Source: JAAYXE01 sp964391195
Lineage (GTDB): Bacteria > Chloroflexota > Anaerolineae > Anaerolineales > UBA4823
Reading direction: 5' to 3'
Assembly: GCA_964391195.1 (NCBI GenBank)
Contig: CAYMLG010000015.1
Coordinates: 19,752-83,751, forward strand
Length of the DNA: 64,000 nucleotides
Shown here: positions 32,018-41,455 of the stretch, piece by piece
Position numbering within the stretch: position 1 is the first letter of the stretch
Layout: each line of letters starts with the position of its first letter
Translations under genes and position numbers: made by a program
The notes under the pieces: model-generated
The model's database searches: none
The model's input: the letters and a program-made list of their open reading frames with translations, nothing else
What the model was told of the DNA's origin: nothing

Positions 32018-33400
32018 ATGTCTTCCCTACTTGTTCGCAACGCTTCCGTTTTGGTGACCATGGACGATCAAAGACGGGAGATACTCGATGGAGGTCTCTT
32101 CGTCCGCGATGGCTTCATTGAACAGGTTGGCCCCACCACAGATTTGCCCCAGGAGGCGGATGAAATTCTGGACCTCAGCGGTCACATTCTCCTTCCCGGG
32201 CTGGTCAACACTCACCACCACTTCTATCAGACCCTCACCCGCGCCGTCCCCGCCGCTCAAAATGCCAATCTCTTCAACTGGCTGAGCACCCTCTACCCCA
32301 TTTGGGCTCGCATGCAGCCCGAACACATTCGTGCTTCCGCTCAAACCGCCCTGGCGGAGCTGGCGCTGTCCGGCTGCACCACCGCCAGCGATCATCTCTA
32401 CCTCTTTCCCAACGGCTCGTCGCTGGAGGATGAAATCCAGGCCGGGCTGGAGGTCGGCATCCGTCTCCATGCATCCCGTGGCTCCATGAGCCTGGGCCAG
32501 AGTAAAGGCGGCCTGCCCCCCGACAGCGTGGTGGAGGATGAAGACTATATCCTCAAAGATTCCCAGCGGCTGATCGAAAAATACCACGACCCCCGACCCG
32601 GATCGATGCTTCAGATCGTCCTGGCGCCCTGCTCTCCCTTCAGCGTCACCCCCGATCTGATGAAAGAAAGCGCCATCCTGGCCCGCCAGTATGGGGTCCG
32701 CCTGCACACTCACCTGGCCGAGACCCAGGACGAAGAAGCCTTCTGCCTGGAAAAGTTCGGACACCGGCCGGTGGCTTACATGGAAACCCTGGGCTGGGTG
32801 GGAGACGACGTGTGGTTTGCCCATTCCGTGCATGTCAAAGGGGACGAGATCGAAGTCTATGCTCACACCGGGTGTGGCGTAGCGCACTGCCCCACCTCCA
32901 ATATGCGCCTGGCTTCCGGCATCGCCCCCATACTCGACATGCGCCGTGCTGGGGTCAAGGTGGGCCTGGGGGTGGATGGCTCGGCCAGCAATGATGGCTC
33001 ACACCTGCTCGAAGAGGTGCGCCAGGCCATGCTGGTCGCCCGGCTGCGGGCCGGCCTGCACGGCGCCTCCCTCTCCACCAGCGAAGCCGAACCCCTGATG
33101 ACCGCCCGCCAGAGCCTGGAGATCGCCACCCGCGGCGGAGCGGCTGTCCTTGGCCGCCAGGATATCGGTTCGCTCGAACCGGGCAAATGCGCCGATTTCT
33201 TCGCCATCCGCCTCGATCGCCTGGATTATGCCGGCGCACTCCACGATCCGGTCGCCGCGGTCGTGTTCTGCGCCTCGGTGAGGGCCGATTACACCGTGGT
33301 CGGCGGGAAACAGGTCGTCCGCCAGGGCCAGCTTCAAACCGTGGATTTGCCTCAACTGGTCGAGAGGCACAACCGCCTCGCCCGCCAGCTCTTTGTTTAA
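32018..33400 (+). CDS. 8-oxoguanine deaminase-like amidohydrolase
   Basis: This is a 460-residue zinc amidohydrolase of the guanine/8-oxoguanine deaminase and TrzA group. Metal ligands are visible as LVNTHHHFYQTLTRAVPA near residue 65, HTHLAETQDEE, the His in FAHSVHV, and Asp in GLGVDGSASNDG. The segments LFNWLSTLYPIWARM and SDHLYLFPNGSS closely follow proteins characterised as 8-oxoguanine deaminase, which yields urate. ATG 32018 is used; an earlier in-frame ATG at 31946 lies inside the promoter. It heads the island. SsnA-like or guanine deaminase activity is the alternative. Confidence 0.88.
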   Translation: MSSLLVRNASVLVTMDDQRREILDGGLFVRDGFIEQVGPTTDLPQEADEILDLSGHILLPGLVNTHHHFYQTLTRAVPAAQNANLFNWLSTLYPIWARMQPEHIRASAQTALAELALSGCTTASDHLYLFPNGSSLEDEIQAGLEVGIRLHASRGSMSLGQSKGGLPPDSVVEDEDYILKDSQRLIEKYHDPRPGSMLQIVLAPCSPFSVTPDLMKESAILARQYGVRLHTHLAETQDEEAFCLEKFGHRPVAYMETLGWVGDDVWFAHSVHVKGDEIEVYAHTGCGVAHCPTSNMRLASGIAPILDMRRAGVKVGLGVDGSASNDGSHLLEEVRQAMLVARLRAGLHGASLSTSEAEPLMTARQSLEIATRGGAAVLGRQDIGSLEPGKCADFFAIRLDRLDYAGALHDPVAAVVFCASVRADYTVVGGKQVVRQGQLQTVDLPQLVERHNRLARQLFV

Positions 33401-33474
33401 TCGCCGCCCCGGTGACTGCAGCCCGGCCTGGCGGTTTTCCATTTTTCGTCTATGCGTCACACGGAGGTGCGCCC

Positions 33475-35289
33475 ATGTCCACAGTCCGAAACGCAAAAGA
33501 GATAACTGCCCTCACCCGCCAGTTGGTTGATGTCGCGATGGGCCGCCTGCCGGCCGATCTGGTCATCCGCAACGGGAAGTGGGTGTCGGTCCAGTCCCGA
33601 GAGATCATTCCACACACCGATATTGCCATTAAAGGCGAACGCATCGCTTTCGTCGGTCCGGATGCCTCTCACACTATCGGCGAGCAGACCCAGGTGATCG
33701 ATGCCGGGGGAAAGTATCTCTCCCCCGGCCTGTTAGACGCTCACATGCACGTCGAATCGGGCATGCTCACCGTCACCGAGTTCGTCCGCGCCGTGGTGCC
33801 GCACGGAACCACGGGTATGTTCGTGGATCCCCACGAGATCGCCAATGTATTCGGCCTGAGGGGCGTGCGCCTGATGGTGGATGAAGCCGCCATCCAGCCC
33901 ATCCACGTTTGGGTGCAGGTGCCGTCCTGTGTCCCCTCCGCTCCCGGCCTGGAAACCCCTGGCGCCGGGCTGGGGCCGGCCGAGGTGGCCGAAGCCATGA
34001 CCTGGGAAGGCATCATCGGCCTGGGCGAAATGATGAACTTCCCCGGAGTTTTCAACAGCGATGAAAAAATGCACGCCGAGATGGCGGAGACCCGCCTGCG
34101 CCGCAAAGTGATCGGCGGGCACTATGCTTCGCCCGATCTCGGCCTGCCCTTCCACGGTTATGCGGCCGGCGGCGCAGAGGACGACCACGAAGGCACCCGC
34201 ATGGAAGATGCGGTGGCCCGCGTCCGCCAGGGGATGAAGGTCATGATGCGCTACGGTTCCGCCTGGCACGACGTCGCCGAGCAGGTCCGCGCGGTCACCG
34301 AGGGCGGAATGGACCCCCGGCACTTCATCCTCTGCACCGATGACGCCCACTCCGCAACCCTGGTAGCCGAAGGTCACGTGAACCGCGCCGTCAAGCAGGC
34401 CATCGCCCACGGCGTCCCCCCGGTGACCGCGATCCAGATGGCCACGATTAACACGGCCGAACACTTCGGCGTCTCGCGTGATGTGGGCCTGATCGCCCCC
34501 GGCCGCTACGCCGACATCCTGCTGCTGAGCGACCTGTCTGCCCTGCAGATCGAGACCGTCATCGCCCGGGGGCGGGTCGTCGCCCAGGGCGGACGCTGGA
34601 AGATCGATATGCCCCGCTTCTCCTACCCCGATTGGGCTACCAGCTCGGTCCACCTCCAGCGCGAACTGGAAGCCGGCGATTTCCGCCTGTGCGTGCCGGA
34701 CGAGCTGCGGGAGGCCACGACGGTCACCGCCCACGTGATCGGGGTGATCGAGAACCAGGCCCCCACCCGCCATTTGCAGCTAAAAGTACCGGTGGAAGCC
34801 GGTGAGATCCGGCCCGATATAAACGCAGACCTGGCAAAGATCGCCCTGATCGAACGGCACAAAGGCACCGGCCAGGTTCAGGTGGGGCTGGTGCGCGGTT
34901 TCGGTTTCGACACCCCCTGCGCCATCGCCTCCACCGTCGCCCACGACTCGCACCAGTTGATCGTCGTCGGCACCGATGACGCCAACATGGCCCAGGCTGT
35001 CAATGAGTTGGCCCGCATGGGCGGCGGACAGGTGGTCGTCCGCCGGGGAGAAGTGATCGGTCAGGTCACGCTTCCCATCGCGGGGCTGATGTCCAACGAG
35101 CGGGCTGAAGTCGTGGCGCGCAAAGCCGCAACCGTGCTGTACGGCTTCCGCGCCTGCGGCTGCCAGATGAACAACCCGAACATGCAGCTCAGCCTGCTGG
35201 CCCTGGTCGTCATCCCCGAACTCCGCATCTCCGACCTCGGCCTGGTGGATGTAACCCGCTTCGACTTCATCCCCGTGATCGAGCCTTAA
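33475..35289 (+). CDS. ade: adenine deaminase
   Basis: This is a 604-residue adenine aminohydrolase (adenine to hypoxanthine and ammonia) of the AdeC type. Metal-binding LLDAHMHVESGML, PHGTTGMFVDPHEIANVFG, GLGEMMNFPGV and CTDDAHSATLVAEGH are characteristic, as is the C-terminal domain with GFGFDTPCAIASTVAHDSH. The length is normal. GGAGG lies a proper distance before ATG 33475; the open frame extends further upstream but overlaps the previous gene. Together with the deaminase upstream it feeds adenine and guanine into one oxopurine pool. Confidence 0.95.
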   Translation: MSTVRNAKEITALTRQLVDVAMGRLPADLVIRNGKWVSVQSREIIPHTDIAIKGERIAFVGPDASHTIGEQTQVIDAGGKYLSPGLLDAHMHVESGMLTVTEFVRAVVPHGTTGMFVDPHEIANVFGLRGVRLMVDEAAIQPIHVWVQVPSCVPSAPGLETPGAGLGPAEVAEAMTWEGIIGLGEMMNFPGVFNSDEKMHAEMAETRLRRKVIGGHYASPDLGLPFHGYAAGGAEDDHEGTRMEDAVARVRQGMKVMMRYGSAWHDVAEQVRAVTEGGMDPRHFILCTDDAHSATLVAEGHVNRAVKQAIAHGVPPVTAIQMATINTAEHFGVSRDVGLIAPGRYADILLLSDLSALQIETVIARGRVVAQGGRWKIDMPRFSYPDWATSSVHLQRELEAGDFRLCVPDELREATTVTAHVIGVIENQAPTRHLQLKVPVEAGEIRPDINADLAKIALIERHKGTGQVQVGLVRGFGFDTPCAIASTVAHDSHQLIVVGTDDANMAQAVNELARMGGGQVVVRRGEVIGQVTLPIAGLMSNERAEVVARKAATVLYGFRACGCQMNNPNMQLSLLALVVIPELRISDLGLVDVTRFDFIPVIEP

Positions 35290-35393
35290 TGTCACACTCC
35301 TGGAGTTCTCGAGGCGCCTCATGGGCTGCTACAGCCGTTCGGAACAGCCGATCGAAGTCGCTACAGTAATCCTGGAGAGGAAATAGAAATCGC

Positions 35394-36134
35394 ATGTCTA
35401 ATCCGTCCGTCTCTCAACGCCTGCACGATAGCCTATACCGCCTCATCACTTCGACCGATTCGGGCCGGCGTCTCCCCTCGGAACCGGTCCTGGCCCAGCA
35501 GTTGGGTGTCTCGCGCGCCACCTTGCGCGAAGCGATGCGCACGTTTGAAACCCAGGGGCTGATCCGGCGCAAACAGGGTTCCGGCACGTATGTCACCCAT
35601 CCCTCGACGGTGATCAAAACCGGCCTGGAGACGCTGGAAAGCCTGGAGACTGTCGCCCGGCGCTTCGGTCTCGAAGTCTCCCTCGGCGCCTGGAACCTGG
35701 AATCTCGCCAGGCCCTGCCCGATGAATGCCAGGCGTTGAGCCTGGAGGATGGCTGTGAGGTGGTCAGCGTCACCCGGGTGATGCACGCCGAAGACCGTCC
35801 CGTGGCTTACCTGATCGATGTACTGCCCGCCGATGTCCTTTCCCCGGAAGAGGTTCAGGAGAACTTCACCGGTTCTGTGCTGGATATGCTGATCCATCGC
35901 AGTGATCTGAGTCTGATCTCTTCTCGGACGGAGATCAACGCGGTTAATGCATCACCGGAAGTGGCGCGCGCCCTGGGCATCCAGCGCGGTGATGTGCTGC
36001 TCCGTTTTATCGCTTATCTTTACACCAGCAGCGGGAGGATCGTCGATTACTCCCACAGCTACTTTTTGCCCGGATACTTCCACTTCCATGTAGTCCGGCG
36101 TATCGAGGCGCCCGCCTCATCGGTAAACGATTAA
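35394..36134 (+). CDS. GntR-family transcriptional regulator (HutC/UTRA type)
   Basis: This 246-residue regulator has an N-terminal winged helix (SEPVLAQQLGVSRATLREAMRTFETQGLI is the helix-turn-helix zone, about 28-56) and a C-terminal UTRA ligand domain (about 90-240: VVSVTRVMHAEDRPVAYLID and SYFLPGYFHF). UTRA proteins usually release DNA on binding a small effector. Its place between adenine deaminase and the ygeY-like gene and the TTGTCNGACAA palindromes at the island promoter suggest local control, with a purine or ureido intermediate as effector. The effector is inferred. Confidence 0.92.
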   Translation: MSNPSVSQRLHDSLYRLITSTDSGRRLPSEPVLAQQLGVSRATLREAMRTFETQGLIRRKQGSGTYVTHPSTVIKTGLETLESLETVARRFGLEVSLGAWNLESRQALPDECQALSLEDGCEVVSVTRVMHAEDRPVAYLIDVLPADVLSPEEVQENFTGSVLDMLIHRSDLSLISSRTEINAVNASPEVARALGIQRGDVLLRFIAYLYTSSGRIVDYSHSYFLPGYFHFHVVRRIEAPASSVND

Positions 36135-36168
36135 CGTTCAAACAAAACCCATAAGAGAGGAGCCAGTC

Positions 36169-37395
36169 GTGGAAAAAGTATTTCAGGAAACCGTACAAGC
36201 AGTTCAGAGCCAGGTGGCCGAAAACCGCGAGCGAATTATCCAGTTCATGCGCGAAATTGTCGCCATCCCCAGCATGGAATCGCAGATTGGCGAGGTCGGT
36301 GAGCGCATCGGCGAGGAAATGAAAGCCCTGGGCTTCACCGAGGTGCGGTTTGACAAAATGGGGAATATCCTTGGCCGCATTGGCGATGGGCCGCGGGTCA
36401 TCGTCTTCGACTCGCACATTGATACTGTAGGTGTGGGCGATCCTGCCAGTTGGTCGCACGATCCTTTTGAGGGCAAGGTTGAAGACGGGGTACTCTATGC
36501 CCGCGGCGCGTGCGATGAAAAAGGCAGCACCCCGGGGATGGTGTACGGCCTGAGCATTGCCAACCGCCTCGGCCTGCTCGAAGGTTGGACGGCCTATTAC
36601 TTTGGCAATATGGAAGAATGGTGCGACGGCATCGCCCCCAACAGTTTTGTCGAGGTCGATCCGGGTGTCCGCCCCGATTTCGTGGTCATCGGCGAGCCGA
36701 CCAAAATGCAGGTGTATCGCGGGCACAAAGGTCGCCTGGAGATGCGCGTGGTGGCGAAAGGCCGCAGCGCCCATGCCGCCAGCAATCACCTGGGCGAAAA
36801 CGCCATCTACATGCTACTGCCGGTCATCGCCGGCATCCGCGACCTGGAACCTAAACTCGGCGACCATGCCTTCCTGGGGCACGGAAAAATCACGGTCAGC
36901 GATATGGAAGTGAAAACCCCCAGCATCAATGCTGTGCCGGATGAAGCAGTCATCTACATCGACCGCCGCATGACCTTCGGCGAAACCAAGGAAGAGGTCA
37001 TCGCTCAGGTCGAGGCCCTGATCCCCGAGGAGTTGAAGTCCAAGGTAAAGGTAGAGGAATTGTTCTACGATGAACCTTCTTATACCGGGTTCGTCTTCCC
37101 CGTCGATAAGTATTTCCCCGCCTGGGCCCTGGATGAAAACCACCCCCTGGTGGAAGCGGGCCAGGAAGTGCGACGGCAGATCAGCCTGCCCGATACACCG
37201 CCCGGAAAATGGAACTTCAGCACCAACGGCATTTACTGGGCCGGAAAAGCCAACATCCCCAGCATCGGTTTTGGCCCCGGGGATGAAGAAACTGCCCATA
37301 CCGTCCTCGACAGTGTTCGCCTGGATGATGTGGTCAAAGCCACAGAGTTCTATGCCCTCCTCCCGGCTGTGCTGGCCGGAAAACTAAATTCCTAA
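36169..37395 (+). CDS. ygeY: YgeY-type M20 metallohydrolase
   Basis: This is a 408-residue M20 amidohydrolase/peptidase of the YgeY group that accompanies selenium-linked purine clusters. The di-metal site shows His83 and Asp85 in DSHIDTVG, Asp in GACDEKGS, and Glu-Glu in NMEEWCDG; GHKGRLEMRVVAKGRSAHA opens the dimerisation domain. The GTG start follows AGAGAGGAG. In E. coli ygeY lies beside ygeX and ygeW. Here it is followed directly by the YgeW-like gene, which suggests action on a ureido or diamino intermediate. Confidence 0.9.
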   Translation: MEKVFQETVQAVQSQVAENRERIIQFMREIVAIPSMESQIGEVGERIGEEMKALGFTEVRFDKMGNILGRIGDGPRVIVFDSHIDTVGVGDPASWSHDPFEGKVEDGVLYARGACDEKGSTPGMVYGLSIANRLGLLEGWTAYYFGNMEEWCDGIAPNSFVEVDPGVRPDFVVIGEPTKMQVYRGHKGRLEMRVVAKGRSAHAASNHLGENAIYMLLPVIAGIRDLEPKLGDHAFLGHGKITVSDMEVKTPSINAVPDEAVIYIDRRMTFGETKEEVIAQVEALIPEELKSKVKVEELFYDEPSYTGFVFPVDKYFPAWALDENHPLVEAGQEVRRQISLPDTPPGKWNFSTNGIYWAGKANIPSIGFGPGDEETAHTVLDSVRLDDVVKATEFYALLPAVLAGKLNS

Positions 37396-37416
37396 AGATT
37401 AAAGGAGAATTGTTCG

Positions 37417-38394
37417 ATGCAAACTCATCTGAAAGGCCGTGACTTTATCGGCGATCTGGATTTTTCGAAGGAAGAAATTGAGACCGTGTTGGACGTGGCC
37501 TTCGATCTGAAGCGCCAACGCGCCCTGGGCCAACCCCACCCCTACCTGCGTGATAAAGTGCTGGCCATGCTCTTCTTCTTCTCCAGCACCCGCACCCGCG
37601 GCTCATTTGAAGCCGGGATCGCCCAGCTCGGTGGGCACGGGGCCTTCATCGAAAGCGCCACCACTCAGATCAAGCATGGCGATACGGCGAAAGAAATTGG
37701 GGAGATCTACGGCCGCTACTTCGACGGGCTCGCCATCCGCCACTGCGATTGGGGCCTGGGGAACCAGTACATCAACGAGGTGGCCCGCAATTCGCGCACC
37801 CCGGTGCTGAATATGCAGTGCGACATCTACCACCCCTTCCAGTGCCTGGCCGACCTGATGACCATTATCGAAAAGAAGGGTCGTGACCTGCGCCGGAAAA
37901 AGGTGGTGGTCTCCTGGGCTTATGCCGCTTCTTATCTCAAACCCATCTCCGTTCCCCAGTCGCTGATCCTCCAACTGCCGCGCTTTGGCATGGATGTCAC
38001 CCTGGCCTATCCTGAAGAGTTTATGCTCATGCCGGAAATCGAGGCCGAAGCACAGGCTCAGGCGCAGAAATACCACACCGGCTTCGAGATCGTGCACGAC
38101 ATGGAAGAAGCCTTCAAGGATGCCGATGTCATCTACGCCAAGTCCTGGGGACCGCTGCTGACCACGACCGACCCGGTCGAAGGCAAGCGCATTCAGGATA
38201 AATACACCAGTTGGATCACCGACGAGCGCAAGATGTGCCTGGCGAAGGAAGATGCGATCTACATGCACCCGCTGCCGGCCGACCGCAACATCGAAGTGAC
38301 CGATGGCGTCATCGATGGCCCCAATTCGGTCGTCTATGACGAAGCCGAGAACCGCCTGCACGTACAGAAAGCCGTGATGGCGTTGACCATGTAA
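37417..38394 (+). CDS. ygeW: YgeW-type knotted carbamoyltransferase
   Basis: This is a 325-residue member of the aspartate/ornithine carbamoyltransferase fold. The carbamoyl-phosphate loop is SSTRTRGSFE, followed by HCDWG, DIYHPFQCLADLMT and, late, MHPLPADRNIEV in place of the HCLPA.R of ornithine transcarbamylases. These changes mark the YgeW group. It is shorter than typical YgeW (about 390 residues). Running in the phosphorolytic direction it would release carbamoyl phosphate, which the next gene (carbamate kinase) turns into ATP. Recent proposals place YgeW on 2,3-diureidopropionate; that substrate is inferred here. Confidence 0.85.
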   Translation: MQTHLKGRDFIGDLDFSKEEIETVLDVAFDLKRQRALGQPHPYLRDKVLAMLFFFSSTRTRGSFEAGIAQLGGHGAFIESATTQIKHGDTAKEIGEIYGRYFDGLAIRHCDWGLGNQYINEVARNSRTPVLNMQCDIYHPFQCLADLMTIIEKKGRDLRRKKVVVSWAYAASYLKPISVPQSLILQLPRFGMDVTLAYPEEFMLMPEIEAEAQAQAQKYHTGFEIVHDMEEAFKDADVIYAKSWGPLLTTTDPVEGKRIQDKYTSWITDERKMCLAKEDAIYMHPLPADRNIEVTDGVIDGPNSVVYDEAENRLHVQKAVMALTM

Positions 38395-38406
38395 GCTTCG
38401 GGAGCA

Positions 38407-38451
38407 GGATCTCTGAGAGATGCCGGGTGCGCCGGTGTCTCTCAGAGATCC
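38407..38451 (+). repeat. 20-base-arm intercistronic hairpin
   Basis: GGATCTCTGAGAGATGCCGG pairs with 38432-38451 with two mismatches in the middle. It lies between the YgeW-like and carbamate kinase genes, with no T-run, and may stabilise the upstream message or pause polymerase. Confidence 0.6.
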
Positions 38452-38485
38452 TCCCGCTTTGAGAAGGTTTTGGAGGACACGGTAT

Positions 38486-39454
38486 ATGGCCAAGCAAAAA
38501 GTTGCTGTTGTCGCCATCGGCGGAAACTCTCTGATAAAAGACAAACAACATCAAACGGTAGAAGACCAATATCTGGCGGCCAAAGAAACCACCCGCCACA
38601 TTGCCGACATGATCGAGGCCGGCTGGGAAGTAGCCATCGGACATGGCAATGGCCCGCAGGTGGGCTTCATTCTCCGCCGCTCAGAGATCGCCGCTAAAGT
38701 AGAAGGTATGCACGAAGTGCCCCTGGATGTGTGCGGCGCTGACAGCCAGGGAGCGATTGGCTACGCCCTACAGCAAAACCTGCAAAATGAGCTCTACCGC
38801 CGCGGGATCAAGAAAGCCGTGGCCACCATCATCACCCAGACCCTGGTGGATCGAGACGACCCCGCGTTCCAGAACCCGACCAAGCCCATCGGCGGATTCA
38901 TGGATCAAGAAGAGGCGGAACGTCGCGCCAGAGAAAACGGCTGGACGGTGGTTGAAGATGCCGGGCGCGGTTGGCGGCGAGTTGTCGCCTCGCCTAAACC
39001 GGTGGAGATCGTTGAGTTGGAATCGATCCAGGCCCTGATCAACGCCGGTGTGGTCGTTATCTCCACCGGTGGGGGCGGTATTCCGGTGATCGACAACGGT
39101 CAGGGTGAATATGAAGGCATTGCCGCGGTGATCGACAAAGATCTGGGCAGCAGTGTCCTGGCCCAGAAGATCGATGCCGACCTGCTCCTGATCTCCACCG
39201 CAGTTGAAAAGGTGGCCCTCAATTTCGGCAAGCCAGACCAGAAGTGGATCGATTGCATGACCCTTGCCGAAGCAAAGCAGTACCTGGCCGAAGGCGTCCA
39301 CTTTGCCAAAGGCTCCATGGCGCCCAAGATCCAGGCGATCGTTGAGTTCCTTGAGAACGCCGAAAACAAAGAAGGCAAAGCCGGCCTGATCACCAATCCA
39401 GAAAATATCGGCCGGGCCCTGAGACGCGAAACCGGTACCTGGATCGTTCCTTAA
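38486..39454 (+). CDS. arcC: carbamate kinase
   Basis: This is a 322-residue amino-acid-kinase-fold enzyme catalysing carbamoyl phosphate plus ADP to ATP, ammonia and CO2. Marks are AIGGNSLI at the N-terminus, IGHGNGPQVG, the STGGGGIPVI loop, AAVIDKDLGSSVLA and the late FAKGSMAPKIQA. GGAGG lies 10 bases before ATG 38486. Paired with the carbamoyltransferase upstream it gives substrate-level phosphorylation from ureido compounds, as yqeA does in the E. coli purine island. Confidence 0.95.
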   Translation: MAKQKVAVVAIGGNSLIKDKQHQTVEDQYLAAKETTRHIADMIEAGWEVAIGHGNGPQVGFILRRSEIAAKVEGMHEVPLDVCGADSQGAIGYALQQNLQNELYRRGIKKAVATIITQTLVDRDDPAFQNPTKPIGGFMDQEEAERRARENGWTVVEDAGRGWRRVVASPKPVEIVELESIQALINAGVVVISTGGGGIPVIDNGQGEYEGIAAVIDKDLGSSVLAQKIDADLLLISTAVEKVALNFGKPDQKWIDCMTLAEAKQYLAEGVHFAKGSMAPKIQAIVEFLENAENKEGKAGLITNPENIGRALRRETGTWIVP

Positions 39455-39921
39455 TAACCTGTACAGTTTCTCCGAGTAGGACAGGCAGCCCGGTAGAAAC
39501 ACTCACCAGCGATACGCACGGTTCGAGGGGTGACTTGATACCCCAAATTGGTAACAACTCACCCCGCCTGCGGTTGGTCACATATCTCCTTTCTGGGTTA
39601 CGTTTGATCGACTCTTCTAATAACCAAGTCGCAAGATCGACCTCCCCTGAGGTAAAATTGGTGTTGACCTATTCGGAGCCAATCCAACACTTACAGGTCT
39701 CGCCAAATCCTTAAGGTGTTCCTTGCACATTGAAGACAGGAACAAGCGAACCAATTGTGAGAATCAAACGTTCAGGGGATCCCCGGGACGTTGATTTGGT
39801 TTCTTATAGCTTCCGACGAAGAAAGGAGGTGGCCTCCGCAAAAGACTGACAAATTTCCTGTCCTGAAAGTAAAGTCCTTCGATTCCCTATCTACCCAGAC
39901 ACTATCTGAGGAGGAGTACAA
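39455..39921 (+). other. 467-base leader/intergenic region before the BMP lipoprotein gene
   Basis: I see no gene. It contains a stem around GGGGATCCCC (39776-39785) framed by AATCAAACG and ACGTTGATT, a GGAGGTGGCCTCC palindrome near 39825, and GGGGTG/CACCCC repeats at 39527-39562. I found no match to known purine or guanidine riboswitch cores. CTGACAA at about 39846 is half of the island operator. A regulated 5' leader is likely but not shown. Confidence 0.35.
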
Positions 39922-41205
39922 ATGCAAAAAAAACCTATGTGGCGAATTGTCAGTCTGCTCGTCCTGGTTGCGATGATCCTGTCCGCCTGCGCGACCCAAC
40001 AGCCTCCCGCCCCGACCGCCGCGCCGCCGGAGTCCCAAGGAGAGGCCCCCGAGCCGCCGCAGCAGCCCGCTGATGCAGGCGAAACAGTCGGTGGTTTCCA
40101 AATCCCGGATGTCGAAGAGGGCAAGTTCAATGTCGCCTTCGTCCTGATCGGCCCCCATGATGATGGCGGCTGGTCCCAGTCCCACTATGAAGGGCTTGAG
40201 TACGTCCAGCAGAACGTTCCCAACGTCCACACCGCCTATGTAGAGAATGTCCCTGAAGGCGCGGACTCCGAGCAGATCTTCCGCAGCCTGTCACGCAAAG
40301 GTTTCGACCTGATCTTCGGCACTTCCTTCGGTTTCATGGATCCGATGGAAATCGTCGCCAGCGAGTTCCCCAACACCACATACATTCACGTTTCTGGGTT
40401 CAAGTCCAACCAGACTAACTTCGGCAACCTCTTCGGGGCCATGGAAAACATGAAATTCCTGGCTGGCATGGTCGCCGGTGCTCGCGCCAAACTCGATGGC
40501 AACCCCCGGCTGGGTTATATGGCTACCTTCCCCATCCCCGAAGAACTGCGCCTGGGCAACGCCTTCGCCCTCGGTATGAAGAAGACCTGCCCCGAATGCA
40601 CCATGGAAGTGCGTTTGCTCAACACCTGGCACGATCCGATCATCGAAAGAGACGCGGCTGCCTCCCTGTTTGACGCCGGCGCTCAGGTGGTCTTCACCGG
40701 CGCCGATACCCCGGCCGTGGCCGATGTGGCTCAGGAAAAGGGCAAATGGGGCATCACCTATGACTGGGTTGGCTCCTGCAAAGTCGAGCGCTGCCTCACC
40801 GTTCCCTACTGGAATTGGGGTCCGGTTTACGCCCGAATTACCCAGGGCGTGATCGACGGCACCTACCAACCGGGTTGGGATTACTTCGACGCCGACAGCG
40901 GCAGCCTTGGCCTGCTTGGATTCATGGAAGGCCAGGAACTCACCCCCGGCCTGAAGGACCTGCCCCCCGAGGTGATCGAAGAAGTGCGGTCCATCATGGC
41001 CAAGATGCTGGCCGGCGAGTTCACCCGCTTCGATGTCTTCTCCGGCCCCATCTACGATAACAAGGGCAATCTGGTGGTCCCGGAGGGCGAGAAGTTCGAG
41101 CAGGCCGACCTGGATCAGTTCCCCCCTGGCGCCGAGGGCCTGGAATGTAAGTACTGCATGTACTGGTGGGCCGATGGCGTGAATGCCGAGCTGCCCGAGA
41201 ACTAA
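39922..41205 (+). CDS. BMP-family substrate-binding lipoprotein
   Basis: This is a 427-residue lipoprotein of the basic-membrane-protein family, the capture subunit of a nucleoside/purine-type ABC importer. A signal peptide ends in the lipobox LSAC with Cys23, followed by a Pro/Ala/Glu-rich spacer. The PBP1-like core opens with FNVAFVLIGPHDDGGWSQSHYEG; GTSFGFMDP and FTGADTPAVADVAQEKG are typical. The C-terminal CKYCMYWW is unusual. GAGGAGGAG precedes the ATG. Transport genes for ATPase and two permeases follow after a cluster of hairpins. Island context favours a purine or nucleoside as cargo. Confidence 0.92.
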   Translation: MQKKPMWRIVSLLVLVAMILSACATQQPPAPTAAPPESQGEAPEPPQQPADAGETVGGFQIPDVEEGKFNVAFVLIGPHDDGGWSQSHYEGLEYVQQNVPNVHTAYVENVPEGADSEQIFRSLSRKGFDLIFGTSFGFMDPMEIVASEFPNTTYIHVSGFKSNQTNFGNLFGAMENMKFLAGMVAGARAKLDGNPRLGYMATFPIPEELRLGNAFALGMKKTCPECTMEVRLLNTWHDPIIERDAAASLFDAGAQVVFTGADTPAVADVAQEKGKWGITYDWVGSCKVERCLTVPYWNWGPVYARITQGVIDGTYQPGWDYFDADSGSLGLLGFMEGQELTPGLKDLPPEVIEEVRSIMAKMLAGEFTRFDVFSGPIYDNKGNLVVPEGEKFEQADLDQFPPGAEGLECKYCMYWWADGVNAELPEN

Positions 41206-41215
41206 GGCCCGGCGA

Positions 41216-41385
41216 TCCGGCTGCGGGCAGGCGACCATCCGTCTCGCAGCCGGACCCTGCAACCTGTATTCGTTGGGAGCGAGGTACACGCTCCCAACGA
41301 ATACAGCGAACACATTATTGAACAATCAGGCCGGTCTGTTGGCCGGACATGCTCCCAGCCATGCGCCTACCGGCCAACAGACCGG
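41216..41385 (+). repeat. three consecutive perfect hairpins between lipoprotein and ATPase genes
   Basis: Stem 1: 41216-41225 with 41245-41254 (10 bp). Stem 2: 41264-41281 with 41289-41306 (18 bp, 7-base loop). Stem 3: 41331-41346 with 41370-41385 (16 bp, 23-base loop). All are perfect. None has a T-run. Such structures commonly protect the abundant binding-protein message and lower read-through to the transporter genes. Confidence 0.75.
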
Positions 41386-41455
41386 GGAACCGCTTCGCTA
41401 CTGCCTGTTTTGCTCCCCTTAGTAACGAGGCATAGTACCCGGAGAGGGATTGTCT

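Noticed and set aside
33187..33474. N-terminal extension of adenine deaminase
   Set aside because: The frame overlaps the preceding gene; the ribosome-binding site and homology begin at 33475.
39776..39790. Vector polylinker contamination (BamHI-SmaI-like bases)
   Set aside because: The match stops after about 13 bases and the flanks are genomic in composition.
39840..39858. Second GntR operator before the BMP lipoprotein gene
   Set aside because: Only one half-site (CTGACAA) is present and there is no palindrome.
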